A stretch of DNA of 64,000 nt from Salminus brasiliensis. Lineage: Eukaryota > Chordata > Actinopteri > Characiformes > Bryconidae. The stretch lies in assembly GCF_030463535.1 (NCBI RefSeq), contig NC_132900.1, forward strand, positions 31,343,721 to 31,407,720, given 5' to 3'. Shown piece by piece: positions 56,718 through 62,329 of this stretch. Below the pieces are notes generated by a model that had not been told where the DNA came from, searched no databases, and saw nothing but the letters and a program-made list of their open reading frames with translations. The number at the start of each line of letters is the position of its first letter. Within the stretch, counting starts at the first letter, position 1. A program made the position numbers and the translations under genes.

Positions 56718-59286
56718 TGCGTAGAGAGAGTGAGAGAGAGAAATAGATATTTATATAACATATTACATTATATAACATAATATAACATTGAGGCCCAAGG
56801 GTTTAAAGTACCGTGATGCTATACCTCTGCTATACCGCCCACTCTTACTAGGCACATGGGATACACATTTAGACACTTGCATGATTGTCAAAGCCCTACA
56901 CATATCTCATTTCACACCGTAACACACATACACACGCACACACTTGCACCCCCCTTACACACACTCACACACACAAGGAGTGTAATCAGGCCATCACAGA
57001 TTTCATTTTCTCATTCAGCTTTGCCCTACACCAGATCTAGACTTAATTTCATTATAGAATCTGAAGGCTTTTATTGCACCCATCACGTTTTGTTGCTCTC
57101 CAGCAAATTGCTCCTGACTTCATTTGAATACGTGTGTCGAGATATGCCTTGAGGATGGAGGGGAGGGCACACATGCAATATTTACTATCTGCACAAGCAA
57201 GCGCTTTTCTCCATTAAAACCCCCTCCAAGTTCTGCATGTGGAAATGTAGAAGCCGCTGATCTGAAGCATCCCTGTATCTTCATCTCCGCCGGCCTGCAT
57301 ATTTCTTCTGAAGTGACGGCAGGCCTTAAAACGAGACTATAAATGATGACCTCGGACTTTTTATTTTTTTATTTAGTCAGCTGTCCATCAGCCCACCAGT
57401 CAGTCAGTTCTAATGATGATGCCTTGGACAAGCAGAGCCGCCGCGGTGACGGAATTAGGCTCAATATCTATATACAGCATATTCTAATTAAATTTGCATT
57501 TGTAATGCGTGCTCGTTTCTCTTTTCCAACTGAAGTATTTTAGAGTAGCGTTTTTCGTTCACTTGAGTTTTATTTACTGGCCCTGTAAAACTCTGATTGC
57601 CTGAGTACTGCTCATAATAATCTGAAGATTACAAACATGAGGTGAAATATTACATGGACTACGCATATATTCCTATAGAAGAGTCATTTGATTTTATTTT
57701 TTTATTTTTTTTATTCATTTCTTGTTTAAACCTCTAAAATCTTTTTAAAAATCTAAATGACTCCATTAGAAAATTATAGAAACATACAGATTTGATCATT
57801 ACAGTGCATTGAGTGTTCTTGGGAATCCATGTAACCTCTTATTTGGCCTGTGGTGGCTCAATACAGTAACTCCTGCAAACCAAACAGGTGGACTAAGTAG
57901 TAAACTCTGAGGTTAGGGTCAGATGCTGAGAACAGTTTGGTTGAATGTGATTTTAGATACATCCCTCAGCTTGATACTTCTCCAAATAATGGGGTTAGTT
58001 TAAAAACAGTGTCACAACAGAGCTTTTCACTGTAAGCACTTCGAGAAGTCCACCATTTCTACCAGTCTGTGATGTTTGCTGTGTCTAACAGCTTTTTTTT
58101 AATCATATTTAATTTGATGCAGATATTTTATGTTTTCATATTAAGGTTGGAAAACTTTAGCTGATTCAGTCAACACATCAATGATGGCATCAATTTACCA
58201 GACTTTTTAATAATTAACTGTTGCAGCTCAGGATCCAGGCATATTTGAATGGATCTGGTATGGTCTATTTTAATCCCAATCCAGTTCCATGTCTTAGTTT
58301 TAACCGTGGTGTTCAGAGCACCATCTGCTGTCCTCAAGGATTGCCATTAACGGATATTATTCCCAGCCGGCTGCAGCAGCAGTGCGGACGCTCTCAGAGG
58401 GTAAATAAAGGAGGTTCTGCAGTGTGGAGCTATTTTACAGTGGAACCTGAAAACAGACCATAATATCTGAAATTTTATAAACTCTCACTGAAACGCTCTC
58501 GTTTTGCCAGCGGGAGAACCGGGAACCGCTCACTCGCCTTTCTCTGTTCTTAAACCAGCACTGAAGAACCCGTTCAGAACCGAGTGGAGGCTAATGTTAA
58601 TGCTAATGCTAACACACACACACACACACACACACTATAGAAACCCCAATCACACACACAGCACATTCACCCACTATAAACACACAGTTATTACACACCA
58701 GTAGACCAAAAACCACAGAAACCAGTCCAGAGTGTGTACCACTACTCACAGTGAGCTGACTGCAGTGTTAAATGTAAAGGAGCTGAGAGCTGATTGGTCA
58801 GGGAGGAGAGTCAGACTGGATTATAAGATATTAAACATTTTATAAAAATGTCTCGACTAAACTAAATCAGTCAGTCCAGAATTTTAGTCTGTAGTTTTAG
58901 TTATAATTAAACCCACCTATGGGAACACAGCACAGTCACAGCACAAAAAGATGGCTGTTGGTTGACTGTTTACCTTGATCACATTTAAATCAATAATTTA
59001 ATAATTTGTTATAAAGGGACCTAAACACCATATATATGGTGCTCTATAATTAAAATGCATTATTATTATTATTATTATGTTTGTTATTATTATTATCATC
59101 ATCACTGATATCTAGGCAGATTTCCTTGCTAGAGATGCCATCGTACGATCTGGCTGCTGATCACAAGCAAGTCTCCGATTTGGAGAACATCTGGTGCAAA
59201 ACCAGAAAGAGCCTCACCTTCCTCTTTCATCTTCCTCGCTTCCTCTTCTTTCCTTTCCTTGGCTTTCAGAATCTCGTCTGTTTTAG
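22815..59286 (-). CDS. rsrc1: Arginine/serine-rich coiled-coil protein 1, 3' part
   Basis: RSRC1 (SRrp53) is a nuclear SR-related protein that acts in 3' splice-site choice and constitutive splicing. Four C-terminal coding exons are seen: 59218-59286, 29490-29596, 27556-27681 and 22815-22907. Phases agree (1, 0, 0) and they give 130 residues plus stop. The first reads [20 protein letters not shown], the charged coiled-coil segment. The second has [18 protein letters not shown], the family signature. The third is acidic and ends [14 protein letters not shown]. The last is [20 protein letters not shown] and then [10 protein letters not shown]. The order and sequence match remembered human RSRC1. 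The RS-rich N-terminal half must lie right of the window: the first visible exon begins in mid-codon, and nothing resembling the upstream AEQAKARLQLVLEA exon was found up to 64000. The 29.6-kb intron carries a crystallin gene on the other strand. Confidence 0.95.
23263..23990. repeat. Dispersed repeat family C relics
   Basis: 23263-23330 and 23750-23990 share the TTCTTGGCTACTCTTGCTAC, TGCTCTTCTGAGGTCTTGAG and TTTTTGCTTCCAGAATTTAC type blocks with 13795-14030. AT-rich unrelated sequence lies between. Confidence 0.5.
24300..24368. repeat. (TA)n(CA)n microsatellite
   Basis: About 58 bp of TA followed by a short CA run, directly abutting the left end of a family A element. Confidence 0.95.
24368..24823 (+). 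mobile_element. MITE family A copy
   Basis: CATATGGACCAAATTATTGC, then GAAGAAGACTTTCTACTAGA, GGAGCACTGCTGTGAGGATT and CTAGCCCACGCCTGGCATTA, ending in GAAGGGGTGTCTGCAAATAT. It has a small internal deletion after GGGTAGTAAACTGTCCAGGG. Confidence 0.85.
25200..26130. promoter_or_regulatory. Candidate conserved non-coding block 1
   Basis: A repeat-poor stretch in the last rsrc1 intron with balanced composition, CpGs and motifs such as CTCTAATTG and CATATGACAG. It is interrupted by a (GT)n run at 25708-25728. A 129-codon open frame at 25888-26277 is not protein-like and runs into a GT tract. Conservation is inferred from texture only. Confidence 0.3.
26300..26351. repeat. (GT)n microsatellite
   Basis: Interrupted GT/GA run of about 50 bp. 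Confidence 0.9.
27515..27540. repeat. (CA)n microsatellite beside rsrc1 exon
   Basis: The CA run lies 16 bp from the donor of the penultimate rsrc1 exon, so on the transcript it is a GU run just inside the intron. Confidence 0.9.
27556..27681 (-). CDS. rsrc1: rsrc1 penultimate exon
   Basis: Forty-two codons in phase 0: [20 protein letters not shown] and then the conserved [17 protein letters not shown]. The donor GTAAGT was preferred over an in-frame upstream GT because it keeps phase 0 and aligns with the next exon. Confidence 0.93.
28526..28862 (+). mobile_element. MITE family A copy
   Basis: GTTTCTTCAGAAATCAGGGC through TGTTGGAGTAACTGTCTCTA to GAAGGGGTGCTTGCATTTTG. It lies between the 27.6-kb and 29.5-kb rsrc1 exons. 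The centre is deleted. Confidence 0.8.
29490..29596 (-). CDS. rsrc1: rsrc1 [10 protein letters not shown] exon
   Basis: The acceptor is CCCTGCAG. It reads [20 protein letters not shown] and then [15 protein letters not shown], with a GTGCGC donor, phase 0. Confidence 0.95.
29931..30545 (+). mobile_element. MITE family A copy plus tRNA-SINE-like insert
   Basis: From 29931 (TACGCTCTATTGACAAAAGT) it follows family A to about 30330. 30340-30480 (GGGGTGGCATGGTAGTGCCA, GTGGGTTCGAGCATC) resembles a truncated tRNA-derived SINE. A short family A scrap (AGTGCTGGGGGTCATTATTA) follows. Confidence 0.7.
30600..31640 (-). other. rsrc1: rsrc1 large intron, repeat-poor AT-rich then CA-rich
   Basis: Nothing recognised besides short CA tracts at 31441-31456 and 31500-31640. 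Confidence 0.6.
31660..31850. promoter_or_regulatory. Candidate conserved non-coding block 2
   Basis: A compact non-repetitive stretch between two CA tracts with GGAATTAATTCC (a perfect palindrome around TTAATT), CCATTAAG and GCGTAAACACGCC (forkhead-like GTAAACA). Regulatory role inferred. Confidence 0.3.
31860..33500 (-). other. rsrc1: Intron with AT-rich family D relics
   Basis: 32040-32210 and 32640-32765 share GATGAATGGACCAATAGGAA-type, AAAATCTTTTTACATTGACT and AAGCTA blocks with 36570-36850 and 37270-37340 (called family D here). No gene was seen. Confidence 0.5.
33525..33911. repeat. GA/GT and (CA)n microsatellites
   Basis: (GA)n(GT)n at 33525-33576, (GT)n at about 33771-33800 and a perfect (CA)n at 33862-33911. 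The GT and CA runs face each other about 60-90 bp apart. Confidence 0.9.
34078..34103 (+). other. G-quadruplex-type G-run cluster
   Basis: Four G-runs of at least four with one- or two-base loops: a G7 run, T, a G6 run, TA, G4, TA, G4. This meets the usual G4 motif definition on the plus strand. Confidence 0.7.
34125..34390. promoter_or_regulatory. GA tracts flanking candidate conserved block 3
   Basis: GA-rich tracts at 34125-34180 and 34340-34410 bracket a non-repetitive stretch (34195-34330) with AAAGTTGATATTTAATATTG and GGAAATTAATTTAGAGGCCC. The block looks like an AT-hook/homeodomain-type CNE. Inference from texture. Confidence 0.3.
34631..34985 (+). mobile_element. Dispersed repeat family B, copy 2
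   Basis: It starts ACGATCAGCCATAGCATTAG, then CACCTACTTAATATTGAGTA. Later it has GGTACTGACCACTGCATACC and GAGATGTTCTGACCCAGTCA, the reverse complement of blocks in the copies at 45.9 and 61.8 kb. Confidence 0.75.
35095..35270 (+). pseudogene. Probable Tc1/mariner-like transposase 3' relic
   Basis: The open frame 35050-35271 reads [20 protein letters not shown], then [20 protein letters not shown]. The [11 protein letters not shown] segment recalls the SPDLNPIE.LW block of Tc1 transposases, with the catalytic Glu replaced by Arg. It lies just after a family B copy. It is short and diverged, so the assignment is tentative. Confidence 0.4.
35551..35745. repeat. GA-rich and (AAAT)n tracts
   Basis: GA-rich 35551-35625 and (AAAT)n 35713-35745. 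Between them is a short non-repetitive stretch with TGATTAATTCCCGTAATTG. Confidence 0.85.
36224..36296. repeat. (TA)n microsatellite, longest in window
   Basis: Seventy-three bases of uninterrupted TA, a strong cruciform and slippage site. Confidence 0.97.
36303..37312. repeat. Inverted pair of an AT-rich repeat (family D)
   Basis: 36303-36372 and 37232-37312 are imperfect reverse complements, sharing GAGCATTTCTATTGG, GAATTATTTACACAG and CAGCTACAGGGTTCAAAC. A further family D segment (36570-36850) lies between the arms. Confidence 0.7.
37432..37666. repeat. (GT)n and (CA)n microsatellites
   Basis: GT run at 37432-37472 and CA run at 37637-37666, in opposite phase about 165 bp apart. Confidence 0.9.
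37725..38165. promoter_or_regulatory. Candidate conserved non-coding block 4
   Basis: 440 bp without repeats and with many homeodomain-type cores (GCTAATTGATAG, CATTAATCAAG, CATTAATTTTTAATGCAATT). It also has the symmetric CATTAGCATTAATTTTTAAT and TTTATCC-type motifs. No coding frame. The texture is that of a deeply conserved enhancer; conservation itself cannot be seen here. Confidence 0.4.
38166..38807 (-). other. rsrc1: rsrc1 intron, no feature recognised
   Basis: Ordinary intronic sequence. Confidence 0.6.
38808..39118. mobile_element. Compact MITE with ~35-bp terminal inverted repeats
   Basis: The left end is TACAGTCTTATGCAAAAGCT followed by TTGGCACCCCTGGTCAAAT. The right end, read on minus, is TACAGTCTTATGTGAGGTTT followed by AGGCACCCCTGGTCAAATGA. 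The total is 311 bp with an AT-rich core and TA at both ends, as expected for a Tc1/mariner-type non-autonomous element. Confidence 0.85.
39660..39875. promoter_or_regulatory. Candidate conserved non-coding block 5 (octamer)
   Basis: A repeat-free stretch with a perfect octamer ATTTGCAT (39827-39834), GATTTCAATTGATAG, GCATTGATTAGG and CCATCGATTTG. This mix of POU, HOX/PBX and SOX-like cores is typical of developmental enhancers. It ends at a (GA)n tract. Confidence 0.4.
39876..40620 (-). other. rsrc1: rsrc1 intron with GA, CA and CT tracts
   Basis: (GA)n to about 39893, CA at 39979-39992 and (CT)n at 40097-40121. Nothing else recognised. Confidence 0.6.
40621..40985 (+). mobile_element. MITE family A copy (right end lost)
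   Basis: ATATATATGTGGACAAAAGT, then ATTGGGACACCTGCTC and the family core to TTATACCCCTCTAATAAGC. The terminal third is missing. A 173-codon frame (40629-41150) running through it is not protein-like. Confidence 0.85.
41602..41616 (+). repeat. Poly-G tract
   Basis: Fifteen consecutive G after a G6 run, inside a purine-rich stretch. Likely assembly- and length-unstable, and G4-prone. Confidence 0.9.
41630..42080 (-). other. rsrc1: rsrc1 intron with short homeobox-motif patch
   Basis: 41640-41760 is repeat-poor, with ACTAATTACTTAATTGG. The rest shows nothing recognisable. Confidence 0.35.
42090..42382 (-). mobile_element. MITE family A copy (minus)
   Basis: GCCAATAGAATAGGACTCTC through TAGTAGAGGGGTATAAAGCC to AGGTGTCCCTATACTTTTGT and CAGCGTA. 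The first third is deleted. Confidence 0.85.
42383..44182 (-). other. rsrc1: rsrc1 intron, no feature recognised
   Basis: Only short CA/GT tracts (43071-43100, 43544-43570) were noticed. Confidence 0.6.
44183..44800. promoter_or_regulatory. G-rich patch and candidate conserved block 6
   Basis: 44335-44418 is G-run-rich (including G9-10 and GGGGGCGGGG). 44460-44750 is repeat-free, with GGTAATTGCTTGGC, CGTGATAATTAAATC and CAAATTTATTTCCCC, then a (GT)n run at 44771-44790. Regulatory role inferred. Confidence 0.3.
44935..45442 (+). mobile_element. MITE family A, most complete copy
   Basis: Both termini are present: TACACTATATGGACAAAAGT at the left, and ACATTTGGACATTCAGCGTA at the right (minus: TACGCTGAATGTCCAAATGT). 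It is 508 bp with no coding frame. Good reference copy for the family. Confidence 0.9.
45922..46300. mobile_element. Dispersed repeat family B, copy 3
   Basis: GATCAACCATAACATTAGCA at the left, then GTGATGTTCTAGATAATGAC, GAACATCTCCAGAACATCAG and GTGGGGTGTTCCCGGTATGC. The last three blocks recur at 61.8 kb. Confidence 0.75.
46450..46705 (+). mobile_element. MITE family A fragment plus (TA)n
   Basis: ACTGATCACCATCTCACCCC through GAGCTTTATACC-type core (GGGGGGCTTTATACCCCTCT) to CCTATTCTATTGGCAGTATT, then a TA tract. Both ends are missing. Confidence 0.8.
46706..47019 (-). other. rsrc1: rsrc1 intron, no feature recognised
   Basis: No repeat family or motif recognised. Confidence 0.6.
47020..47700. 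promoter_or_regulatory. Candidate conserved non-coding block 7
   Basis: The longest repeat-free block with enhancer texture. It has many TAATTA/TAATTG-type cores (GGCGGTAATTAAAAC, GCCGTAATTAAATTAC, GTCTAATTAAAAGG, TTCTAATTAAGG, TTCAATTAAAATT), GTCAAATCATTTGAT and CATTAATCAG. A poly-T run sits at 47370-47412. No protein-like frame. Confidence 0.45.
47740..47810. repeat. (CT)n(TA)n(TG)n compound microsatellite
   Basis: Short CT, TA and TGTG/TATA runs. Confidence 0.85.
48210..48243. repeat. (GT)n microsatellite
   Basis: Perfect GT run. Confidence 0.9.
48652..49470 (+). mobile_element. Dispersed repeat family E, long copy
   Basis: 48652-49050 matches 54991-55364 almost throughout: TTTACTGTAGAAGCTCCAGA, GAGCTTCTCATTCTGAAGAA, GCACAGCGTGGAGGATGTGT, ATGAGGAGAACT, GTGATGGAGAACCACCAC. 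It includes a CATCATCAGCAG trinucleotide run. The unit probably continues to about 49470. A 70-codon minus frame (49054-49266) lies in this extension; its product is unknown. Confidence 0.8.
49480..51580 (-). other. rsrc1: rsrc1 intron, CpG-rich patch at 50.1 kb
   Basis: (AAAT)n at 49783-49817. 50100-50230 is unusually CpG-rich (GGAGCGTGCAGCGCTG, TAGCGCGCACATCTCCGCGC) with no gene start recognised. A family A copy lies at 50737-51001. Otherwise unremarkable. Confidence 0.5.
50737..51001 (-). mobile_element. MITE family A copy (minus)
   Basis: TATACGTCCAAATGTTTGTG at one end and GCAGGTGTCCCAATACTTTT with GTCCATATAGTGCA at the other. Internal half deleted, 265 bp. Confidence 0.85.
51580..51720. 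promoter_or_regulatory. Candidate conserved non-coding block 8
   Basis: A short repeat-free stretch with CATGCTCATTTCATGCTTAT, CTCTAATTCCCG and TGATCATTACGCAAATAA. Weak, texture-based call. Confidence 0.25.
52196..52793 (+). pseudogene. Broken protein-like frame, unknown origin
   Basis: One frame runs about 200 codons with three in-frame stops near 52235, 52435 and 52463. It is protein-like between them, e.g. [20 protein letters not shown], then [20 protein letters not shown] and [20 protein letters not shown], ending [11 protein letters not shown] before TGA. It could be a decayed retrocopy or exon of a gene I do not recognise, or chance. Another frame is also open for 134 codons here, which weakens the case. 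Confidence 0.25.
52800..53149 (+). mobile_element. MITE family A copy upstream of the crystallin gene
   Basis: TATACGGACGAAAGTATTGG to ACTATTTGGACGTATAGCGTA. Both ends are present with the centre partly deleted, 350 bp. It ends about 0.55 kb before the crystallin TATA box. Confidence 0.85.
53639..53700 (+). promoter_or_regulatory. Crystallin promoter: TATA box and MARE-like site
   Basis: TATAAA at 53695-53700 lies 88 bp before the ATG, a normal spacing for a gamma-crystallin with a short 5'UTR. TGCTGGGTCAG at 53639-53649 resembles a Maf response element half-site, the usual lens regulator input. The Maf site is a motif guess. Confidence 0.55.
53788..53796 (+). CDS. crygm: Gamma-M crystallin exon 1 (MGR)
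   Basis: Nine coding bases, ATGGGCAGG, then a GTAAGC donor in phase 0. It is the standard tiny first exon of gamma-crystallins. The ATG context CACCATGG is a strong Kozak match. Confidence 0.9.
53788..54519 (+). CDS. crygm: Gamma-M crystallin, complete three-exon gene
   Basis: A structural lens-fibre protein of the beta/gamma-crystallin superfamily. The exons are 53788-53796, 53924-54166 and 54244-54519, the invariant gamma-crystallin plan: a three-codon first exon MGR, then one exon per two-Greek-key domain. They give 175 aa. The N-domain (residues 4-84) opens [20 protein letters not shown] and the C-domain (85-175) opens [20 protein letters not shown]. Each domain carries the tyrosine-corner/Trp motif ([13 protein letters not shown] at 41-53, [13 protein letters not shown] at 131-143). 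By my count 24 of 175 residues are Met and 10 are Cys, the mark of fish gamma-M. The N-domain second Trp is replaced (YSDYMSMMG), while the C-domain keeps Trp159. The gene lies antisense inside an rsrc1 intron and has its own TATA box and a polyadenylation signal. It is GC-rich against AT-rich surroundings. The exact paralogue number (crygm1, 2, 3, mx) cannot be told. Confidence 0.95.
53924..54166 (+). CDS. crygm: Gamma-M crystallin exon 2 (N-domain)
   Basis: Eighty-one codons between a CACACAG acceptor and a GTACGT donor, phase 0 at both ends. It encodes Greek keys 1 and 2 and ends SCRMIPM. Confidence 0.96.
54244..54519 (+). CDS. crygm: Gamma-M crystallin exon 3 (C-domain)
   Basis: Ninety-one codons and TAG (54517-54519), after a CCTAACAG acceptor. 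It encodes Greek keys 3 and 4 and ends RRIMDSWY. Confidence 0.96.
   Translation, partial: YRGSYRMRIYERENFMGQMMEVTDDCDSVMERYNWSGGCHSCHVMDGHWLMYEQPHYRGRMRYVRPGEYRSFRDWGGMRFMSMRRIMDSWY
54566..54571 (+). terminator. crygm: Crystallin polyadenylation signal
   Basis: AATAAA 47 bp after the stop codon, so a very short 3'UTR, as usual for gamma-crystallins. Confidence 0.7.
54640..54947 (-). mobile_element. MITE family A copy (minus)
   Basis: GCGTTCTCTGGAATGATGGT, then GTAGAAAGTCTTCTTCTCTG and GTCCCAATACTTCTGTCAAT with ACAGTATA. The right half of the family is missing. It starts just after the crystallin 3' end. Confidence 0.85.
54991..55364 (+). mobile_element. Dispersed repeat family E, short copy
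   Basis: A near-identical partner of 48652-49050 with small indels, in the same orientation. See the other copy for shared blocks. Confidence 0.8.
55600..56275. mobile_element. SINE-like fragment and family F repeat
   Basis: 55600-55740 (TGTCTGCTGGGTGGGTAGAA, CCACGCGTTAGCGCGATGC) resembles the body of the SINE at 10.6 kb. 55840-56235 (GGGAATTTGTGCCCATTGGG, GAGAAGGCCTGGCTCGCAAT, GGGCTCTGTGCAGGCCACTG, GTGCACTGGGGCACGCAACA) is a repeat I recall as common in teleosts, probably a non-autonomous DNA transposon. Class unresolved. Confidence 0.6.
56327..56575 (+). repeat. Dispersed repeat family G, copy 1
   Basis: GACATTAAAGCAGTATTATA, GGACACGCTGTACAC-type block, GCATTTCTGGACAAGCT, GTAATACTACAGGATCTGAC and ACGCTCACAGTTCTGGAGA. 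It shares these with 61490-61790 and 63408-63775. Confidence 0.75.
56650..56715. repeat. (TA)n microsatellite
   Basis: 66 bp of TA directly after the family G copy. Confidence 0.95.
56990..57545. promoter_or_regulatory. Candidate conserved non-coding block 9 (octamer)
   Basis: A repeat-free block with a perfect octamer ATTTGCAT (57492-57499) beside TTCTAATTAA, plus GACTTAATTTCATTATAG and GGAATTAGGCTC. Enhancer-like texture, no protein-like frame. Confidence 0.35.
57546..59217 (-). other. rsrc1: rsrc1 intron, no feature recognised
   Basis: AT-rich. A (CA)n tract lies at 58612-58635 and an (ATT)n tract near 59060-59105. Nothing else recognised. Confidence 0.6.
59218..59286 (-). CDS. rsrc1: rsrc1 coiled-coil exon
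   Basis: It starts after a CTCCTTTCAG acceptor with two bases of an Ala codon, then [18 protein letters not shown]. It ends with one base of a Glu codon before GTGAGG. Strongly Lys/Glu-rich, as in the family's coiled coil. Confidence 0.92.
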
Positions 59287-59589
59287 CTGAAAGGAGAAAC
59301 AGGGAGAGGGAGAGAAAGACGGACCACAGATGTGAAAACATGGCGTTTACAGGTAGCACACTGCAGCACTTCACTGCAGTAAATGAGCGCAGCTGTTTGG
59401 GTAAAGCCTGGGCCGCCGCTTTCCACAGACATACATACTCGCACTTCGCTCCCGGCCGTTAGGCCTAATAAACAATGTCAGATAATTGCCTACTAAAGAG
59501 CACTTCATTGTCATTACACCTACACTCTTATGAAAAAGGCTGCGCAAACGTGTGTGTGTGTGTGTGTAAGTGTGTGTGCGAACAGTGGT

Positions 59590-59995
59590 GTGTGTTTCTT
59601 GTCTTTATTTCTTCGGCGCACATCAAAAGCTGTTTGTTGGCACCCTAATTAAAAGCTTAAGAGCAATCCCAGCGCTGAGGAGCCGGGTTTTGTGTACGAC
59701 TCTTCTGGCAATTCATTTAGGCTGTTGACTCGGCTTTCTCTCCTCTCCTCCGAATAATGAAGATGTTAGCGGAGATTAAGAAATATAGCGGGGAGTGTGG
59801 CGGGACTATCAATACAGCCTGTAAATTAATTACGCCTCTGTTCCCGCACATCATTTATTCCGAAGCGCTCCTTGTCTCCCAAGAGCAATCCGCATTTATT
59901 GCTATTTTACTCGCTGATGAGCGCAGCCACGTGAAATTGAGTCCCTTATAACATTACCTCCGATGAGTTCCAACTTTTTAAATAAAGAGAGAGCG
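59590..59995. promoter_or_regulatory. Candidate conserved non-coding block 10
   Basis: A repeat-free block 0.3 kb upstream of the rsrc1 coiled-coil exon, with CACCCTAATTAAAAGCTTAA, GTAAATTAATTACGCC, CATTTATTGC and CACGTG-like CCACGTGAAA. Texture-based call. Confidence 0.4.
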
Positions 59996-60223
59996 AAAGC
60001 AGGAAAACAAACGCGGCCGAGAGTTATTACGGAACGCGGGTGGAAGTTGTGGCGGCGGGCTTGTGTAGAGTTTGCCGGAATTTAAGTGGATAACATGATC
60101 GAGGACGATTGGATTACCAAAAGTGCCTTTTTTCCCTTGTGTGTGGGCGTGCAAGAGTTTAGGTGTATACCCTCAGTATGCCCTCCCTCCCTCCCACCCT
60201 ATTTACCATCTAGCTTTAATGGT

Positions 60224-60800
60224 AAGTAATGTCTCATTGACCTCCTTATTTGTCTCTATATAAATAATAATCTACCTGTAGAAATCTATAGGCAATCTCG
60301 GTAAGGCTTCCTATATGAAGCCAGTATTCATAACCCCTTACAAATGTATTACTACTGCATCATACAGCACACATAATACCTTATAATGAGTCTCACAAGC
60401 ACTTTAGAGTACGAGTGTGTGACTCTACGAAGACTTTATAAAGGTTTCATAATGCATTATAATAATTACGCATTATAATATCTGCTCATAAGAACACTGT
60501 ATATACTAATGCTATAATGAGACTTCTCCAGTTTCTCGAATGGGAGACCTGGCTTGAAAGAAAGCAGGGAAACGGGATCCTTGCCTGACTTTTCTGCGAC
60601 ATTAAAAAGTTATAACTGCATGTGTATGTTATGATGCGTTATAACTTATAACAATAAAGTATACCTTTGGTTTAAATTTGTGCCTTATGGACGATTTTAC
60701 AGGCCTATGACAGTCATTATAAAGTATTATGCATGCCGTATAATGCTTTATGAATACATTCGTAATGCATTATGAATACTGGGTTCGTAGCTGTATAAAC
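60224..60800. repeat. Palindromic TTATAATGCATTATAA-type element
   Basis: Many copies of TAATGCATTATAA-like palindromes. Near-terminal CCAGTATTCATAA (about 60321-60333) is repeated inverted as TTATGAATACTGGG (60769-60782). It resembles a MITE of internal palindromes. Confidence 0.55.
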
Positions 60801-61082
60801 AGGCTTCACAATCCATACAAAACTCTGCAATTACAACAATACACACCGAAAACTCTTGTCTTTCTCTAAAACAGGCCCTTTAAAGCTATAGGGGGTTATA
60901 TTGAGTGTGGGCACACTGTGAAAGAACAACCTAATGCACAGATAGAGGTACGCACACAGATGGAAATAGATACATGACCTCCCATTGGCTAACTAACCTC
61001 ATCTCAATCTATTGTCTCTTTCAGCCAGCATTAAGCTCCATTTTCCTTTTAAACTATATTCCTTCTCTCTTTTTCCTCTCCC

Positions 61083-61276
61083 TCTCTCTCTCTCTCTCTC
61101 TCGCTCGCTCGCTCTGCTCGGGGCAGTGGTGCAAAATCAAACTGTTTGTCCATCTCTCATCTCTGCTGAGCCTCGCGGGACGTCTGCCCCCACAAACAAA
61201 GAGAAAAGGCCTCGGTGCCTATCCGCTTTCTGCTGAATACACCAGCACAAATCATTGTTTTACCTCAGCGCAACAT

Positions 61277-61304
<28 letters not shown>
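61083..61304. repeat. (CT)n and (CA)n microsatellites
   Basis: CT/TCGC run at about 61080-61115 and CA run at 61277-61304. Confidence 0.9.
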
Positions 61305-61308
<4 letters not shown>

Positions 61309-61424
61309 CTCACACAGTACCTTTCAGACATGCATACACACCCATTTAAACAGCGTTTACAGCACTAACTAATCGGTCAGGCATGATGAGAGGATAAACG
61401 GTGACACACTATTTATATAACTGC

Positions 61425-61790
61425 AGAATAATAATAATAATAATAATAATAATCATCATCATCATCTGTGTGAGAACCGTTTTTTCTTTCTCTTGGGCTC
61501 CCCCTATACTCGAAAAGTGGAATTCATGCTTTGAACGCCCCCTAAAGGACACGCTGTACACATGCATTTCTGGACAAGCGTCACTGAAAGGTAGAACAGC
61601 ATGTGGACTGAGGGGGTAGAGTAATACTACAGGATTGGACACTAATATGACTCTATGGGTTACGCAGCGTTACGCTCACAGTTCTGGAGAGCGCCGTCCT
61701 GCTCGCTTCACCAGAGCTCCATAGTGCAGTTAGCAGCGCTCCGAGCCCGGAGTAGCAAGGCTAGAGACGCTGTCCTCCCTGTTGTTACAG
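61425..61790 (+). repeat. (AAT)n(ATC)n tract plus family G copy 2
   Basis: Trinucleotide runs at 61426-61466, then from about 61490 the family G unit: TGCATTTCTGGACAAGC, GTGGACTGAGGGGGTAGAGT, TCGCTTCACCAGAGCTCCAT, GAGTAGCAAGGCTAGAGACG. Confidence 0.85.
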
Positions 61791-61804
61791 AAAACGTCTT
61801 AAAG

Positions 61805-62210
61805 CCACAACAACAGAATCTCAGACACTTTGGCAAGAATCAGACTGTGATGTTTTAGACAATGACTGGGTCAGAACATCTCCAGAACAAACATCAGGCA
61901 GGTCTTGTGGGGTGTTCCCGGTATGCAGTGGTCAGTACCTACTAAAAGAGCTCCAAGAAAGGAAACAACCTCTGAACCGATGATGGGGTCCTTCAGCACC
62001 TAAGGCTCTTTGACGTGATCCATGGAGGTCCCACCTCACAACTTACAGGACTTCCGAAAGGACCTGCTGCTGAAGTAAGACGCCAGACACCACAGGACAC
62101 CTTCCGAAGTGTCATTCAGAGAGTCTCTGCCTTGAATGATAAGATCTGTGATGGCAACACAAAGGGGACCTACTCAGTGTTAGGCAGGTGGTGCTAATGA
62201 TAGGGCTGGT
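61805..62210. mobile_element. Dispersed repeat family B, copy 4
   Basis: GAATCAGACTGTGATGTTTT, GGTCAGAACATCTCCAGAAC, GGTATGCAGTGGTCAGTACC and AGGACACCTTCCGAAGTGTC, ending GTTAGGCAGGTGGTGCTAAT. It directly follows the family G copy. Confidence 0.8.
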
Positions 62211-62329
62211 CTATTGTCAGTCAATGCTTATCGGAAAAACGTGTGGAATCGAGACTCAGTGAATCACTGCATTGAATCATGTGAATCAGTCCACCCCAAC
62301 ATTTGGGGTGTGTATGTGTGTATGGGAAT

